DNA from: Rhodococcus pseudokoreensis
Lineage (GTDB): Bacteria > Actinomycetota > Actinomycetes > Mycobacteriales > Mycobacteriaceae
Reading direction: 5' to 3'
Assembly (NCBI RefSeq): GCF_017068395.1
Contig: NZ_CP070619.1
Location: 3,720,001-3,784,000 of the forward strand
DNA: 64,000 nucleotides
Shown here: in pieces, positions 36,495-44,788 of the stretch
Position numbering within the stretch: the stretch's first letter is position 1
Layout of the letters: every line of letters starts with the position of its first letter
Program-made: the position numbers and the translations under genes
Notes under the pieces: generated by a model
Told to the model about the DNA's origin: nothing
Seen by the model: the letters and a program-made list of their open reading frames with translations, nothing else
The model's database searches: none

Positions 36495-36957
36495 CCGGGC
36501 GGGTGCGACGCTCCCAGGCGCCCGGGTCGGACGTCAACGTGGTGAGAAAACCGGGCAGTTGCCCGTTCGCCACGTCCGCGAGGCTCACGTTCTCGAGCAC
36601 GGCGCGCAGGTTCACCCGCACCGCGATCCACACGTCCTGCAGTTTCGCGGCCGGTCCGCCGTAGTCGACGTCCTCCGGGCGTTCACCGCGCACCGACGCC
36701 AGCGGACCCTCGACGGTCCGGATCACGTCCGCGATCGTGATGTCCTCCGCGGGCCGCGCCAGCCAGTAGCCGCCGTCGGGTCCGCGCCGACTGTTGACCA
36801 GTCCGCCGCGGCGGAGGTCGGCGAGCACGGCCTCGAGGAACTTGTGCGGAATCGTCTGCGACTGTGCCAGGAACTCGGCCTTGGACGGGGACGGCCCGGC
36901 CGCGGCGAGTTCGATCAGCGTCCGCACGGCGTAGTCCACCTTTGCGGTGATGTGCAC
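36460..36957 (-). CDS. Rrf2 family transcriptional regulator
   Basis: A 165-residue Rrf2 protein (MHITAKVDYAVRTLIELAAAG, then the winged HTH with IPHKFLEAVLADLRRGGLVNSRRGPDGGYWLARPAEDITIADVIRTVEGPL). It has no cysteines, so it cannot hold the Fe-S cluster found in IscR, NsrR or RsrR; the signal must be another ligand. It is divergent from the fatty acid hydroxylase gene, a plausible target, with 107 bp between starts. The 3' end overlaps the IclR gene by 35 bp. Confidence 0.9.
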   Translation of the reverse strand: MHITAKVDYAVRTLIELAAAGPSPSKAEFLAQSQTIPHKFLEAVLADLRRGGLVNSRRGPDGGYWLARPAEDITIADVIRTVEGPLASVRGERPEDVDYGGPAAKLQDVWIAVRVNLRAVLENVSLADVANGQLPGFLTTLTSDPGAWERRTRPATSVDEGAARG

Positions 36958-37064
36958 ACCGAATTCCTACCATCCGAGTATGAAAACCGGCAACTCGCGC
37001 TTAGTGATGCGCGTCACTCCGAGGTACATTGAACTGGACGATCGTCTTGTATGGAGGAAGCCGC

Positions 37065-38033
37065 ATGTGGGAGACCATGACGTCGGCATGGAATTCGGCA
37101 CTGCTGACGCCTCTGCACGAGCCGGTGACGCTGGCCATCCCCGCATTCGTGCTGTTCCTCGCCCTCGAGTGGTTCGCTGCCCGGCACCTCGAGGACGCGG
37201 CCGTCGATCCCGACGGACGGTCCCGCCCGGTGCGCGGCGGCTACGAGCGCCGCGACGCCCGGGCCAGCGTGTCGATGGGCGCCGTGTCCATCCTGACGAC
37301 GACGTTCTGGAAGGTGCTGGCCCTGATCGGGTACTCCGCGATCTGGGTGTACCTCGCGCCGTGGCACCTGCCCGCGGACGCCTGGTACACGTGGGTGATC
37401 CTCATCCTCGGCGTCGACGTGCTGTTCTACACGTATCACCGGATGTCGCACCGCATCCGCCTCATCTGGGCCACCCACCAGGCGCACCATTCGAGCGAGT
37501 ACTTCAACTTCTCCACCGCGCTCCGCCAGAAGTGGAACAACAGCGCCGAGATCCTGATGTGGATCCCCTTGCCGCTGATCGGCATTCCGCCGTGGATGGT
37601 GTTCATCGGGTTCTCCGTGAACCTCGTCTACCAGTTCTTCGTCCACACCGAGCGCATCGACAAGCTGCCCCGGCCCGTCGAGTTCGTGTTCAACACACCG
37701 TCACACCACCGCGTCCACCACGGCTGCGATCCCGAATACCTCGACCGCAACTACGCAGGCATCCTCATCGTCTGGGACCGGATGTTCGGCACGTTCCAAC
37801 CCGAAACCCACCGCCCCACCTACGGGCTCACCAAACCGGTGGGCACCTACAACATCTGGAAGCTGCAGACCCACGAATACGCCGCGATCGGCCGCGACTG
37901 GCGGCGGGCGTCGTCGTGGCGCGACAAGCTCGGCTACGTGTTCGGCCCGCCCGGCTGGACACCGTCAGGAGCGCGCGAAGCTGACCAGGAAGTCGACCGT
38001 GCCGTTGCCGTCCACGGTCACGAAACCCAGTGA
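37065..38033 (+). CDS. fatty acid hydroxylase / sterol desaturase family membrane protein
   Basis: A di-iron membrane oxygenase of 322 residues. The histidine boxes are HRMSH (about residue 126), HQAHHSSEYFN (about 139-149) and HHRVHHG (about 220). Four or so membrane helices surround them, and the C-terminal YAGILIVWDRMFGTFQPE matches the family (PF04116). The start ATG 37065 follows GGAGGAAG. It may hydroxylate or desaturate a lipid; the substrate is unknown. It is divergent from the Rrf2 gene and overlaps yceI by 69 bp at the 3' end. Confidence 0.92.
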   Translation: MWETMTSAWNSALLTPLHEPVTLAIPAFVLFLALEWFAARHLEDAAVDPDGRSRPVRGGYERRDARASVSMGAVSILTTTFWKVLALIGYSAIWVYLAPWHLPADAWYTWVILILGVDVLFYTYHRMSHRIRLIWATHQAHHSSEYFNFSTALRQKWNNSAEILMWIPLPLIGIPPWMVFIGFSVNLVYQFFVHTERIDKLPRPVEFVFNTPSHHRVHHGCDPEYLDRNYAGILIVWDRMFGTFQPETHRPTYGLTKPVGTYNIWKLQTHEYAAIGRDWRRASSWRDKLGYVFGPPGWTPSGAREADQEVDRAVAVHGHETQ

Positions 38034-38648
38034 CGGCGGCGTCACACCGAAGTCCGTCCAGGTGACCGGGATGCTGCCCGACGCGATGAGGTCGTCGCCG
38101 GAACGCAGCACGTCGACGTCGACGGTCACCGGACGCGACTGCCCCTTCAGCGTCAGCGTGCCCTGCGCGGACACCGTTCCCACGGAACCGTCCGCGGGCA
38201 GCCCGGACAGATCGACCGGGGAGTCGAGCGTGAACGTGGCCGTCGGGAACGTCGCGGTGTCCATCACGTTGCCGCGGAACTGGCCGTCGCGCCGGGACTG
38301 ATCGGTCGCGATCGTCGCCACCTGCACGGTCACCTCGCCTGCGGTGAGTTTCTCGCCCTCGACGGTCGCGTTGCCGGTCACGTCGCCGGTCGACCCGACC
38401 ACGGTGACGCTGGCGCCGTTGAGGATCTCGTGGACGGTGTATCCGGCCGCCGTCTCGTTGGAGCCCTGCCCGGGTGTGACGGTCCACTGCCCGTCGACCG
38501 AACCCGTGGCCGCTTCCGCGCCCTCGGTCGACACCGACGCCGCCGGTGCGTCGTCCTCTGCGATGAATTGGCCGTAGAACCACGGTCCCACCAGCACCGC
38601 GAGTACGACAACGACTACTGCGCCGACCAACCACCACAGCTTTTTCAT
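37965..38648 (-). CDS. YceI family protein with an N-terminal membrane anchor
   Basis: A 227-residue protein. Residues about 4-27 form an uncleaved-looking helix (LWWLVGAVVVVVLAVLVGPWFYG). Residues about 52-227 are the YceI lipocalin-like barrel, with DGQWTVTPG, VATIATDQSRRDGQFRG, FPTATFTLD, GTLTLKGQSRPVTVDV and ASGSIPVTWTDFGVTPP. YceI proteins bind isoprenoid-type lipids. Its last 69 bp overlap the convergent hydroxylase gene, the largest such overlap in the window. Confidence 0.92.
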   Translation of the reverse strand: MKKLWWLVGAVVVVVLAVLVGPWFYGQFIAEDDAPAASVSTEGAEAATGSVDGQWTVTPGQGSNETAAGYTVHEILNGASVTVVGSTGDVTGNATVEGEKLTAGEVTVQVATIATDQSRRDGQFRGNVMDTATFPTATFTLDSPVDLSGLPADGSVGTVSAQGTLTLKGQSRPVTVDVDVLRSGDDLIASGSIPVTWTDFGVTPPSLGFVTVDGNGTVDFLVSFARS

Positions 38649-38734
38649 GAGCTCAGGCTAGTTGCAGCTTCAAGAGGTGTCACCCGGAACGACCCCCGAA
38701 TGTGCTGTGAACGGGCATCACGGGACCGAGACAC

Positions 38735-38770
38735 AAAAAAGCTCCCCACCTGCATGTGCAGGTGGGGAGC
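38735..38770 (-). terminator. terminator of tRNA-Ser(CGA)
   Basis: A perfect 14-bp stem, GCTCCCCACCTGCA with TGCAGGTGGGGAGC, and a 2-nt centre, followed on the minus strand by six T residues, just downstream of the tRNA. Confidence 0.95.
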
Positions 38771-38772
38771 CT

Positions 38773-38863
38773 TGGCGGTGGCGGAGGGATTTGAACCCTC
38801 GGACGGGGGTTACCCGTCACACGCTTTCGAGGCGTGCTCCTTAGGCCGCTCGGACACGCCACC
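38773..38863 (-). tRNA. tRNA-Ser (anticodon CGA)
   Basis: A 91-nt class II tRNA. Acceptor stem GGTGGCG pairs with CGCCACC, then G and an encoded CCA. The anticodon loop CTCGAAA within GCACGC...GCGTGT gives CGA. A long variable arm and GGTTCAAATCC T-loop are present. Confidence 0.97.
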
Positions 38864-38919
38864 GCCGGTGACTTTACCGGATGTGGCGCCCGAGCCTGAA
38901 ATCGCCAGGTGAAGCCGCT

Positions 38920-39111
38920 CTACGTGAGCTTGTCCTTCAGGTTCTTCGCGGCGTCCTTGACCTTCTCGCCGGCGTCTTTCACCGCCGAGGAAGCCTGGTC
39001 TGCCTTGCCCTCGTCGCGCAGGTCCGGGTCGCCGGTCGCTTTGCCTGTGGCTTCCTTCGCCTGACCCTTGAGGTCTTCCGCCTTGTTCGAAGCTTTGTCT
39101 GCGATTCCCAC
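38920..39111 (-). CDS. CsbD family stress protein
   Basis: A 63-residue hydrophilic, helix-forming protein rich in Lys, Ala, Asp and Glu (ADKASNKAEDLKGQAKEATGKATGD). It matches the CsbD fold induced by general stress in many bacteria; the molecular function is unknown. The start is the GTG at 39111, preceded by GGAGG at 7-nt spacing. A longer frame to 39192 lacks such a site and is rejected. It stands alone next to tRNA-Ser(CGA). Confidence 0.87.
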   Translation of the reverse strand: MGIADKASNKAEDLKGQAKEATGKATGDPDLRDEGKADQASSAVKDAGEKVKDAAKNLKDKLT

Positions 39112-39250
39112 GAGATACCTCCGTGAATCCGATTTCGAACCCGGTGACGGGTCCGGCGGCGCCTCGTCGGCGCCTGTCCTCCAGAGAAGCACGGGTCACG
39201 GCGACCCGGCCACAATGTGTCGAGTACCCCACGAAAGCGTTTAAAACCGG

Positions 39251-39709
39251 TCAGCGCCGCTCACGGAAGAAGTCTTCGAGGATGCCGGCGCACTCGTCCT
39301 CGAGAACACCACCCCTGACCTGCGGGCGGTGCGTGAGACGGCGATCGCGGACCACATCCCACAGCGAGCCGACGGCACCGGTCTTCGGCTCCCACGCCCC
39401 GAACACGACCCGGGAGATCCGGGCCAGCACGAGCGCGCCCGCGCACATCGTGCACGGCTCCAGCGTCACCGCGAGCGTCGCCCCCTCGAGGCGCCACCCG
39501 TCGCCGTACACCCGCGCCGCGGCGCGCAACGCGATGATCTCCGCGTGCGCCGTCGGATCCGACATCGCCTCCCGCGAGTTCACCGCGCGCGACACCTCGA
39601 CGCCGTCCGCGTCGAACACCACCGCACCCACGGGCACGTCGGCGTCGGTGGCGGCCCGGGCCGCCTCGATCGCCGCGCGGATCATCCGCTCGTCGTCCTG
39701 AAGAGTCAC
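39251..39709 (-). CDS. tadA: tRNA-specific adenosine deaminase
   Basis: A zinc deaminase that converts A34 to inosine in tRNA-Arg(ACG). It has 152 residues from a GTG at 39709, the usual TadA length. The catalytic site is TAHAEIIALR (Zn His and proton-shuttle Glu) and EPCTMCAGAL (two Zn Cys). Its gene partner, the Rv3753c-type protein, ends 11 bp upstream on the same strand. The substrate tRNA-Arg(ACG) gene is also in this window (60312-60384). Confidence 0.94.
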   Translation of the reverse strand: MTLQDDERMIRAAIEAARAATDADVPVGAVVFDADGVEVSRAVNSREAMSDPTAHAEIIALRAAARVYGDGWRLEGATLAVTLEPCTMCAGALVLARISRVVFGAWEPKTGAVGSLWDVVRDRRLTHRPQVRGGVLEDECAGILEDFFRERR

Positions 39710-39720
39710 AGCGCGCAGGA

Positions 39721-40260
39721 CTACCGGGGCAGCTTGTCGAGAACCCCGGTCAGCTCCGTGGTGAACCCGAGCCGCTGCGCGATCATCCCGAGCTGCTCGT
39801 CGGGGTACAGATCCGTCTCGGACGTGATGACCGCCAGCACGGGTTCGGGCAGACCGAGGTCGGCGAGCAGCGACAGGTCGCCCTCCTCCCACGGCTCGAC
39901 GTCGTCGAGGTCGTCCGGATCGATGTCCGGGACCTCGACGTTGAGCGCCTCGAGGACGTCGGCGGCGATGTCGTAGTCGATGGCGGCGGTGGCGTCGGAC
40001 AGCAGCAGTCGCGTTCCCGACGGCGCCGGACGGAGCACGATGAAGAACTCGTCGTCCACGTCCAGCAGACCGAAGAACGCGCCCGCGCTACGGAGGGCCC
40101 GAAGCTCCTCCTCCGCGACGCTCAGACTGGTCAGAGCAGCCGACGTGAGGGCCTTCACCTTCCACCGGCCGTCCTCGTGTACTACTGCGACACCGAAGCC
40201 CTCCAGATCCTCTGCCCGATCCGTGGAGGCGCTGTTGTTTTCCGCGCGCTGTGCACCCAT
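39721..40260 (-). CDS. tRNA adenosine deaminase-associated protein (Rv3753c family)
   Basis: A 179-residue acidic actinobacterial protein found next to tadA, as the current annotation name implies. Recognisable segments are GFGVAVVHEDGRWKVKAL near residue 21, FFGLLDVDDEFFIVLRPAPSGTRLLLSDATAA in the middle, and the Asp-rich PDIDPDDLDDVEPWEEGDLSLLADLGLP. Function is unproven; genomic linkage suggests modulation of TadA or tRNA handling. It is divergent from tyrA with 67 bp between starts. Confidence 0.88.
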   Translation of the reverse strand: MGAQRAENNSASTDRAEDLEGFGVAVVHEDGRWKVKALTSAALTSLSVAEEELRALRSAGAFFGLLDVDDEFFIVLRPAPSGTRLLLSDATAAIDYDIAADVLEALNVEVPDIDPDDLDDVEPWEEGDLSLLADLGLPEPVLAVITSETDLYPDEQLGMIAQRLGFTTELTGVLDKLPR

Positions 40261-40327
40261 GAGCGCAACGGTAGCCCGCTGGGTGCCGGTAAATGAAGTC
40301 CGCCGTCGAATGTGCCAACCTGTTCGG

Positions 40328-41278
40328 GTGTCTGATACCCCTTCCACACCTCCGGTGTGTGTGCTCGGCCTGGGATTGATCGGCGGTTCGCTGCTGCGTG
40401 CGGCAGTGCGCGCGGGCCGCGAAGCGTGGGGTCACAACCGGTCCGCACCGTCCGTCGACGCCGCCCGCGCGGACGGATTCGACGCCGACACCGATCTGGT
40501 CGCGGTGCTGCAGCGTGCGTCCTCCGAATCGGCGCTGATCGTGATCGCGGTCCCGGTGCCCGCCGTCGCCGCCACCCTCACCGCGATCGCCCTGTACGCG
40601 CCGAACTGCCCGATCACGGACGTCGTCAGCGTCAAGGCCGAGGTCGCGGCGGCCGCGGCCCGGCAGGGACTCGCCGACCGCTACGTGGGCGGGCACCCGA
40701 TGGCGGGAACGTCGGCGTCCGGGTGGAGCGTCGGCAGCGCCGACCTGTTCCGCGAGGCCGTATGGGTGGTCGGCACCGACGACGGCGTCGACCCCGGCAT
40801 CTGGACGCAGGTCGCGCAACTCGCGTTGGACTGCGGTTCCGTCGTCGTCCCCGCCGAATCCGCCGAACACGACCGGGCGGTCGCGCGGATCTCGCACCTG
40901 CCGCACCTGCTGGCCGAGACGCTTGCGATCACCGGCGCCCGCGGCGGACCGCTGGCGCTGGGTCTGGCGGCCGGCTCGTTCCGCGACGGCACCCGGGTGG
41001 CGGGCAGCGCACCCGGACTCGTCCGGGCCATGTGCGAAGGCAACCGGGACGCGCTGCTGATCGCACTGGACGAGGCGTTGACGCTGCTGCAGGACGCGCG
41101 GACCGAACTGGCGGAGGAGTCGTCCGCGGCGTCACTCGTCGAAGACGGTCACGGAGCGCGCCTGACGTACGACAACCAGGAAACCTGGGAAATCACCGGC
41201 ATCGTTCCCGGCCACGACGGCTGGATCGAGGAGATGCGCGACGCTGGCCGGCGCGGGGGGCGGCTCCGCCGCCTGTGA
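40328..41278 (+). CDS. tyrA: prephenate dehydrogenase
   Basis: An enzyme of tyrosine biosynthesis that oxidatively decarboxylates prephenate to 4-hydroxyphenylpyruvate. It has 316 residues from GTG 40328. The NAD-binding motif is GLGLIGGSLLRA (about residues 13-24). The substrate loop HPMAGTSASGW and the later SHLPHLLAETLA helix are typical of TyrA. The order tadA / partner / tyrA matches M. tuberculosis Rv3752c-Rv3754. The aromatic aminotransferase at 61417 could serve the following step. Confidence 0.93.
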   Translation: MSDTPSTPPVCVLGLGLIGGSLLRAAVRAGREAWGHNRSAPSVDAARADGFDADTDLVAVLQRASSESALIVIAVPVPAVAATLTAIALYAPNCPITDVVSVKAEVAAAAARQGLADRYVGGHPMAGTSASGWSVGSADLFREAVWVVGTDDGVDPGIWTQVAQLALDCGSVVVPAESAEHDRAVARISHLPHLLAETLAITGARGGPLALGLAAGSFRDGTRVAGSAPGLVRAMCEGNRDALLIALDEALTLLQDARTELAEESSAASLVEDGHGARLTYDNQETWEITGIVPGHDGWIEEMRDAGRRGGRLRRL

Positions 41279-41330
41279 GTGCCCGGCGAGTGCAGGGACT
41301 CGTTAACCACGCACGAGCGCGAAGCGCCTA
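41275..41330. repeat. 56-bp element, diverged copy of the 29330-29385 hairpin
   Basis: It starts at the stop of tyrA (41276-41278) and ends in the stop of the next minus-strand gene (41328-41330). It aligns with 29330-29385 at 45 of 56 positions, but its own stem is degenerate: only GTG(N)GTG and CGAGT segments pair. It is an eroded hairpin. Confidence 0.72.
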
Positions 41331-41915
41331 GATCCGCTCCGCGAGCCCCGGGTAGTCGATGATGAACCCGTCGCGGTCGACCGTCACCGAGGAACTCGAC
41401 ACCGGCGACAACACGTGGATGCCGTCCGGACCGCTGCTGTACGTGAGGATCGCGCCCTCGACCCGCAGGTCCAGGAGATTCACGTAGACGACGGGAACCT
41501 CGACGTCCTCGGACCCGAGGTGCAGTCCGTACCGCCGGATGGGCAGGGCGTTGAAGAAGGGGCTGAGCACCATGTCGACGTCGAGGGCGCCCTCGAACGT
41601 GGACCGCTGGTGGTTGGCGCCGTGCTCCACCATCCACGTGCCCTCTTCGTCGCGGCTGATCGACATCTGCCGCTCCCCGGCCGCGACGGACGTTCGCAGC
41701 GACAGCCGGCGGGTGATGCCGCTCTCGTCGGTGACGAGGTCGTAGGACGCGCTGAACGCGGGATGCTCGGGGCACTCGCCGCCGATGATCCGGCCTGCGG
41801 CCTTGATGCGGTCGCCGCTCAGCTGGACGCGCACCGATTCCATTCGGGGTGCGTTGTCCGCCCGCCACGTCAGTACTGCGGGCCAGGTCGAGGCACCGGA
41901 GGCTTGGATGCTCAC
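41328..41915 (-). CDS. putative glycolipid-binding domain protein (Rv3755c-like)
   Basis: A 195-residue soluble protein resembling the PF06475 glycolipid-binding family, judged from LTWRADNAPRMESVRVQLSG near residue 14, SYDLVTDESGITRRLSL near 57, LDVDMVLSPFFNALPIRR near 113 and VPVVYVNLLDLRVEG near 142. The start GTG 41915 overlaps the upstream stop (GTGA), implying translational coupling with the membrane protein gene. It is the last gene of a three-gene operon that begins with the NhaP-type antiporter. Confidence 0.8.
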   Translation of the reverse strand: MSIQASGASTWPAVLTWRADNAPRMESVRVQLSGDRIKAAGRIIGGECPEHPAFSASYDLVTDESGITRRLSLRTSVAAGERQMSISRDEEGTWMVEHGANHQRSTFEGALDVDMVLSPFFNALPIRRYGLHLGSEDVEVPVVYVNLLDLRVEGAILTYSSGPDGIHVLSPVSSSSVTVDRDGFIIDYPGLAERI

Positions 41916-43009
41916 CTGTCTACGGTAAGCGACGACGGCTCCCGGGGTGGCAACGGGCCGAGTTTCGTTGCAGCAGAGTTGTCGAGCGTCAGTGCCCGGG
42001 CTCGTTCCGTGACCGCGATGCGCGACGAGAAGACGACGAGGGCGCCGAGTCCGACCGCGACGTTCAGCAGTGCCCCGAATTCCTGTGCGACGAAATCGAA
42101 CACCTCGGTGAGGAGCACCGTGACCAGGGCTGCCGCCCTCAAAAACTGCAGCGGCCACAGTTTGCCGTTCCGCAGTCGCAGGACGGCCGACCAGCACAGC
42201 ACGAACGCGATCGCAGAACCGGTGAGCTGACCGACCGTCGTGATGTCGGTTCCCTCGTCACCGCGGAGGTCGTCGTCGAGCGTGATCACGGCGCTGAGCA
42301 GTCCCAGGGTGGAGAACAGGGTGAGCAGCACGGCCGCCGTCCAGAGCATGCCGGGGCCCTTCGCGAACGCGGGCGTCGCGCGTCGGGCCAGCTCCCGGGC
42401 CGTGGGCACGGTCCGGCCGGTCCGGTCCGGACAGTGGTCGAGCAGATCCCGCACCGACGTCAGCGTCGCCTCGTCCGCCCCGGCCGCGGCAGCCCGGCGC
42501 AGCTGCGCCAGCGCCTGCACGCGGCGCGCGCGGTCCAGGCCGCGGTCCAGGCCGCCGAGCGCGATGGCGGCGGCGTTGGCGACGTCCTCCGTCGGGGTCG
42601 GCGGCCGCACGTCGTGCAGCGACCGGTTGACCAGCAGCAACACGACGATCACCACGTACATGATCGCGACGGACGGCCGGTAGAAGTAGTCGTTGGTCTT
42701 GGTGACGAACTTGCCGATCTCGTCAAGGAACAACCCGAACCCGATGCCGCCGATCACGACACCGAGGACCCGCGGTTTCATCCCGAGGAACGAGAACACG
42801 GTCACCAGCGCCACGACCATGCCGAGCCCGCCCCACAGGACGTGCGCGATGTGCAGCGACGATCCCCCGACCTGCGGGTACCCGGTGAGGTGGAGGTAGG
42901 CGCGGGTGAGCAGGATCGTGCAGATCCCGATGATGACGAACGCTTCGACGAGGCCGCTGCCCTGGGCGTCACGCACGAGGTGCGACCGGTTCCGGAAACC
43001 CGAGATCAT
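41912..43009 (-). CDS. multi-spanning membrane protein of unknown function
   Basis: A 365-residue protein with about nine to ten membrane helices in two blocks, separated by a cytoplasmic segment (about residues 138-225) rich in Arg and Ala (LDRGLDRARRVQALAQLRRAAAAG). The start is ATG 43009, preceded by AGGGAGG. A GGIGFGLFLDEIGKF motif in the third helix is conserved-looking. I do not recognise a named family. It lies 41 bp after the NhaP-like antiporter on the same strand and is coupled to the glycolipid-binding gene, so an envelope or ion-homeostasis role is plausible. Confidence 0.75.
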   Translation of the reverse strand: MISGFRNRSHLVRDAQGSGLVEAFVIIGICTILLTRAYLHLTGYPQVGGSSLHIAHVLWGGLGMVVALVTVFSFLGMKPRVLGVVIGGIGFGLFLDEIGKFVTKTNDYFYRPSVAIMYVVIVVLLLVNRSLHDVRPPTPTEDVANAAAIALGGLDRGLDRARRVQALAQLRRAAAAGADEATLTSVRDLLDHCPDRTGRTVPTARELARRATPAFAKGPGMLWTAAVLLTLFSTLGLLSAVITLDDDLRGDEGTDITTVGQLTGSAIAFVLCWSAVLRLRNGKLWPLQFLRAAALVTVLLTEVFDFVAQEFGALLNVAVGLGALVVFSSRIAVTERARALTLDNSAATKLGPLPPREPSSLTVDR

Positions 43010-43050
43010 GCCGCCTCCCTGTGTTCCCACCTACAGGAAGTCTAGGACTC

Positions 43051-44631
43051 TCAGTGGTGGAAAGTCTGCGTGTTGCTCGCCGAGGACAGGCGGTCGAGAC
43101 GCTCGAGTACACGGTCGACGACGTGCGGGTCCTGCCCCTTTTCGTTGCGGGCCCGCAACACTTCGGCCTGCGCCGCGGTCAGCGCCCCCCGCTGCAGCGC
43201 CCGCAGTTCGTCGCGGCGGGTCTTGAGTTGTTCGATGCGCTGCGAGTATTCGGGCGAGTGGGTGCCGGGTGCGGAGTCCTCCTCGAGGCGGTCGTAGAGG
43301 GCCTTGAGCCGGGCCACCGATTCGGGTGGCAGCGTGGTGGGCGCAGAGGTCACGACCTCGAGCGCCGCGCGCCGGGCCCGCTCGACCAGCGCCCGCTCCT
43401 CGGCGTCCTCCGCGTCCGCGACCCCGGCGACGCCGAGCGCCTTCACCAGCCACGGCAGCGTGAATCCCGGAATGACCATGCTCATCACCAGCACGACGGT
43501 CGCGATGACGACGGCCTCGGACCGCCACGGGAAGTCGTCGACCGGCAGACTCAGCGCCAACGCCAGGGTGACGAGTCCGCGCATCCCGCACCACGTCATG
43601 ACCACGGCTTCGGCGGGCGTGCGGGGCGCGGACGACGCGTTGTCCTCGTAGCCGCGGATGTACAGCCAGGTGACGCCCATCCACAGCGCGCGGACCACCA
43701 CCAGCACCACCCCGATGACGACGCCGTGCCACACCATCGTCCACAGGTCGCTGCCGGCGTCGTCGACGATCTGGCGGAATTCGAGACCCATCAGACCGAA
43801 CGCGATACCGGTGACCAGCAGTTCGGCGACGTGCCAGAAAGAGGCACTGGCCAGGCGGTCCTCGGCGTCCACCTCGGAGTCGGCGGCGCTCATCTGCACC
43901 GCGGCGACCACCACGGCGATGACGCCGGACGCGTGGACCTCCTCGGCCAGCAGGTACACGACGAACGGGATGACCAGGGTCAGTCCGCTGCGACCGGGGA
44001 CGTCCACGATCCGCACCACCAGCCACGACCCCGCCCAGCCGGATGCCAGACCGATCAGCACCGCGGCGACCGCGGTGTACAGGAAGTGCAGCACCTCGAA
44101 CCCGAAGTGCAGGTCTTCGCCGGCGATGGTCGCGGCGAGCGCCGCCTGGAACGCGACCAGCGCGGCGGCGTCGTTGAACAGGCCCTCCGTCTGCAGGACG
44201 CCGACGAGCCGGCGCGGAATCCCGACGGGTTCGGCGACGGCCTCGACCGCCACCGGGTCGGGTGGTGCCGTCATCGCGCCGATCGCGATGGCCGCCGCCA
44301 GGGTGATGCCGGGCACCAGCGCCCAGGCCGTCCACGCGACCGCGGCCGTCGTGACGATGACGAGGCCGACGGAGTGGACGACGATGGTCTTCCAGCGGTC
44401 GACGAACATCGCCCACGACGTCCGGCGGGCCAGCGCCCACAGCAGCGGCGGCAGGAACAGCGGCAGGATCAGTTCGGGTTCGAGTTCGACGTGCGGAATG
44501 CCGGGGACGAACGCGGCGCCCGCGGTGACTAGCGTGAGCAGCACCGGCCAGGGCGCGTGGAATCGGTCACCGAGGCCGACGATCAGGACTGTGACGAGCA
44601 TGAGCCCGATCACCACGATCAGCTGATCCAC
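43051..44631 (-). CDS. Na+/H+ antiporter, CPA1 (NhaP) family
   Basis: A monovalent cation/proton antiporter of 526 residues. About 12 helices (residues about 5-400) are followed by a 120-residue cytoplasmic C-terminal domain rich in charged residues (LKALYDRLEED, RIEQLKTRRDELRALQRGAL), as in NhaP / YjcE types. Core motifs are AMTAPPDPVAVEAVAE, LFNDAAALVAF and TWCGMRGLVTLALAL. The start is the GTG at 44631. It heads an operon with the two genes to its left. The C-terminal domain could sense pH or nucleotides. Confidence 0.92.
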   Translation of the reverse strand: MDQLIVVIGLMLVTVLIVGLGDRFHAPWPVLLTLVTAGAAFVPGIPHVELEPELILPLFLPPLLWALARRTSWAMFVDRWKTIVVHSVGLVIVTTAAVAWTAWALVPGITLAAAIAIGAMTAPPDPVAVEAVAEPVGIPRRLVGVLQTEGLFNDAAALVAFQAALAATIAGEDLHFGFEVLHFLYTAVAAVLIGLASGWAGSWLVVRIVDVPGRSGLTLVIPFVVYLLAEEVHASGVIAVVVAAVQMSAADSEVDAEDRLASASFWHVAELLVTGIAFGLMGLEFRQIVDDAGSDLWTMVWHGVVIGVVLVVVRALWMGVTWLYIRGYEDNASSAPRTPAEAVVMTWCGMRGLVTLALALSLPVDDFPWRSEAVVIATVVLVMSMVIPGFTLPWLVKALGVAGVADAEDAEERALVERARRAALEVVTSAPTTLPPESVARLKALYDRLEEDSAPGTHSPEYSQRIEQLKTRRDELRALQRGALTAAQAEVLRARNEKGQDPHVVDRVLERLDRLSSASNTQTFHH

Positions 44632-44674
44632 GCTGGGACGCCTCCTCGGCTCGTTATCATGTGTGGCTGCGCCA

Positions 44675-44720
44675 CCCGTGAGTACTTCTTAACCGCCCGA
44701 GGTTAATAAGTACTCACGGG
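44675..44720. terminator. GTGAGT-armed hairpin between antiporter and dcm promoters
   Basis: A 20-bp stem with one mismatch (44675-44694, CCCGTGAGTACTTCTTAACC, with 44701-44720) and a 6-nt loop. Unusually it lies in a divergent intergenic region, so it does not follow a stop codon and may regulate or insulate instead. Confidence 0.75.
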
Positions 44721-44788
44721 TCGTTGGTCAAAGCGGCCACAGATCTCGAGTAACGTTCTCGGGTGACTGGTTCGTGAGGAAGGGTGCC

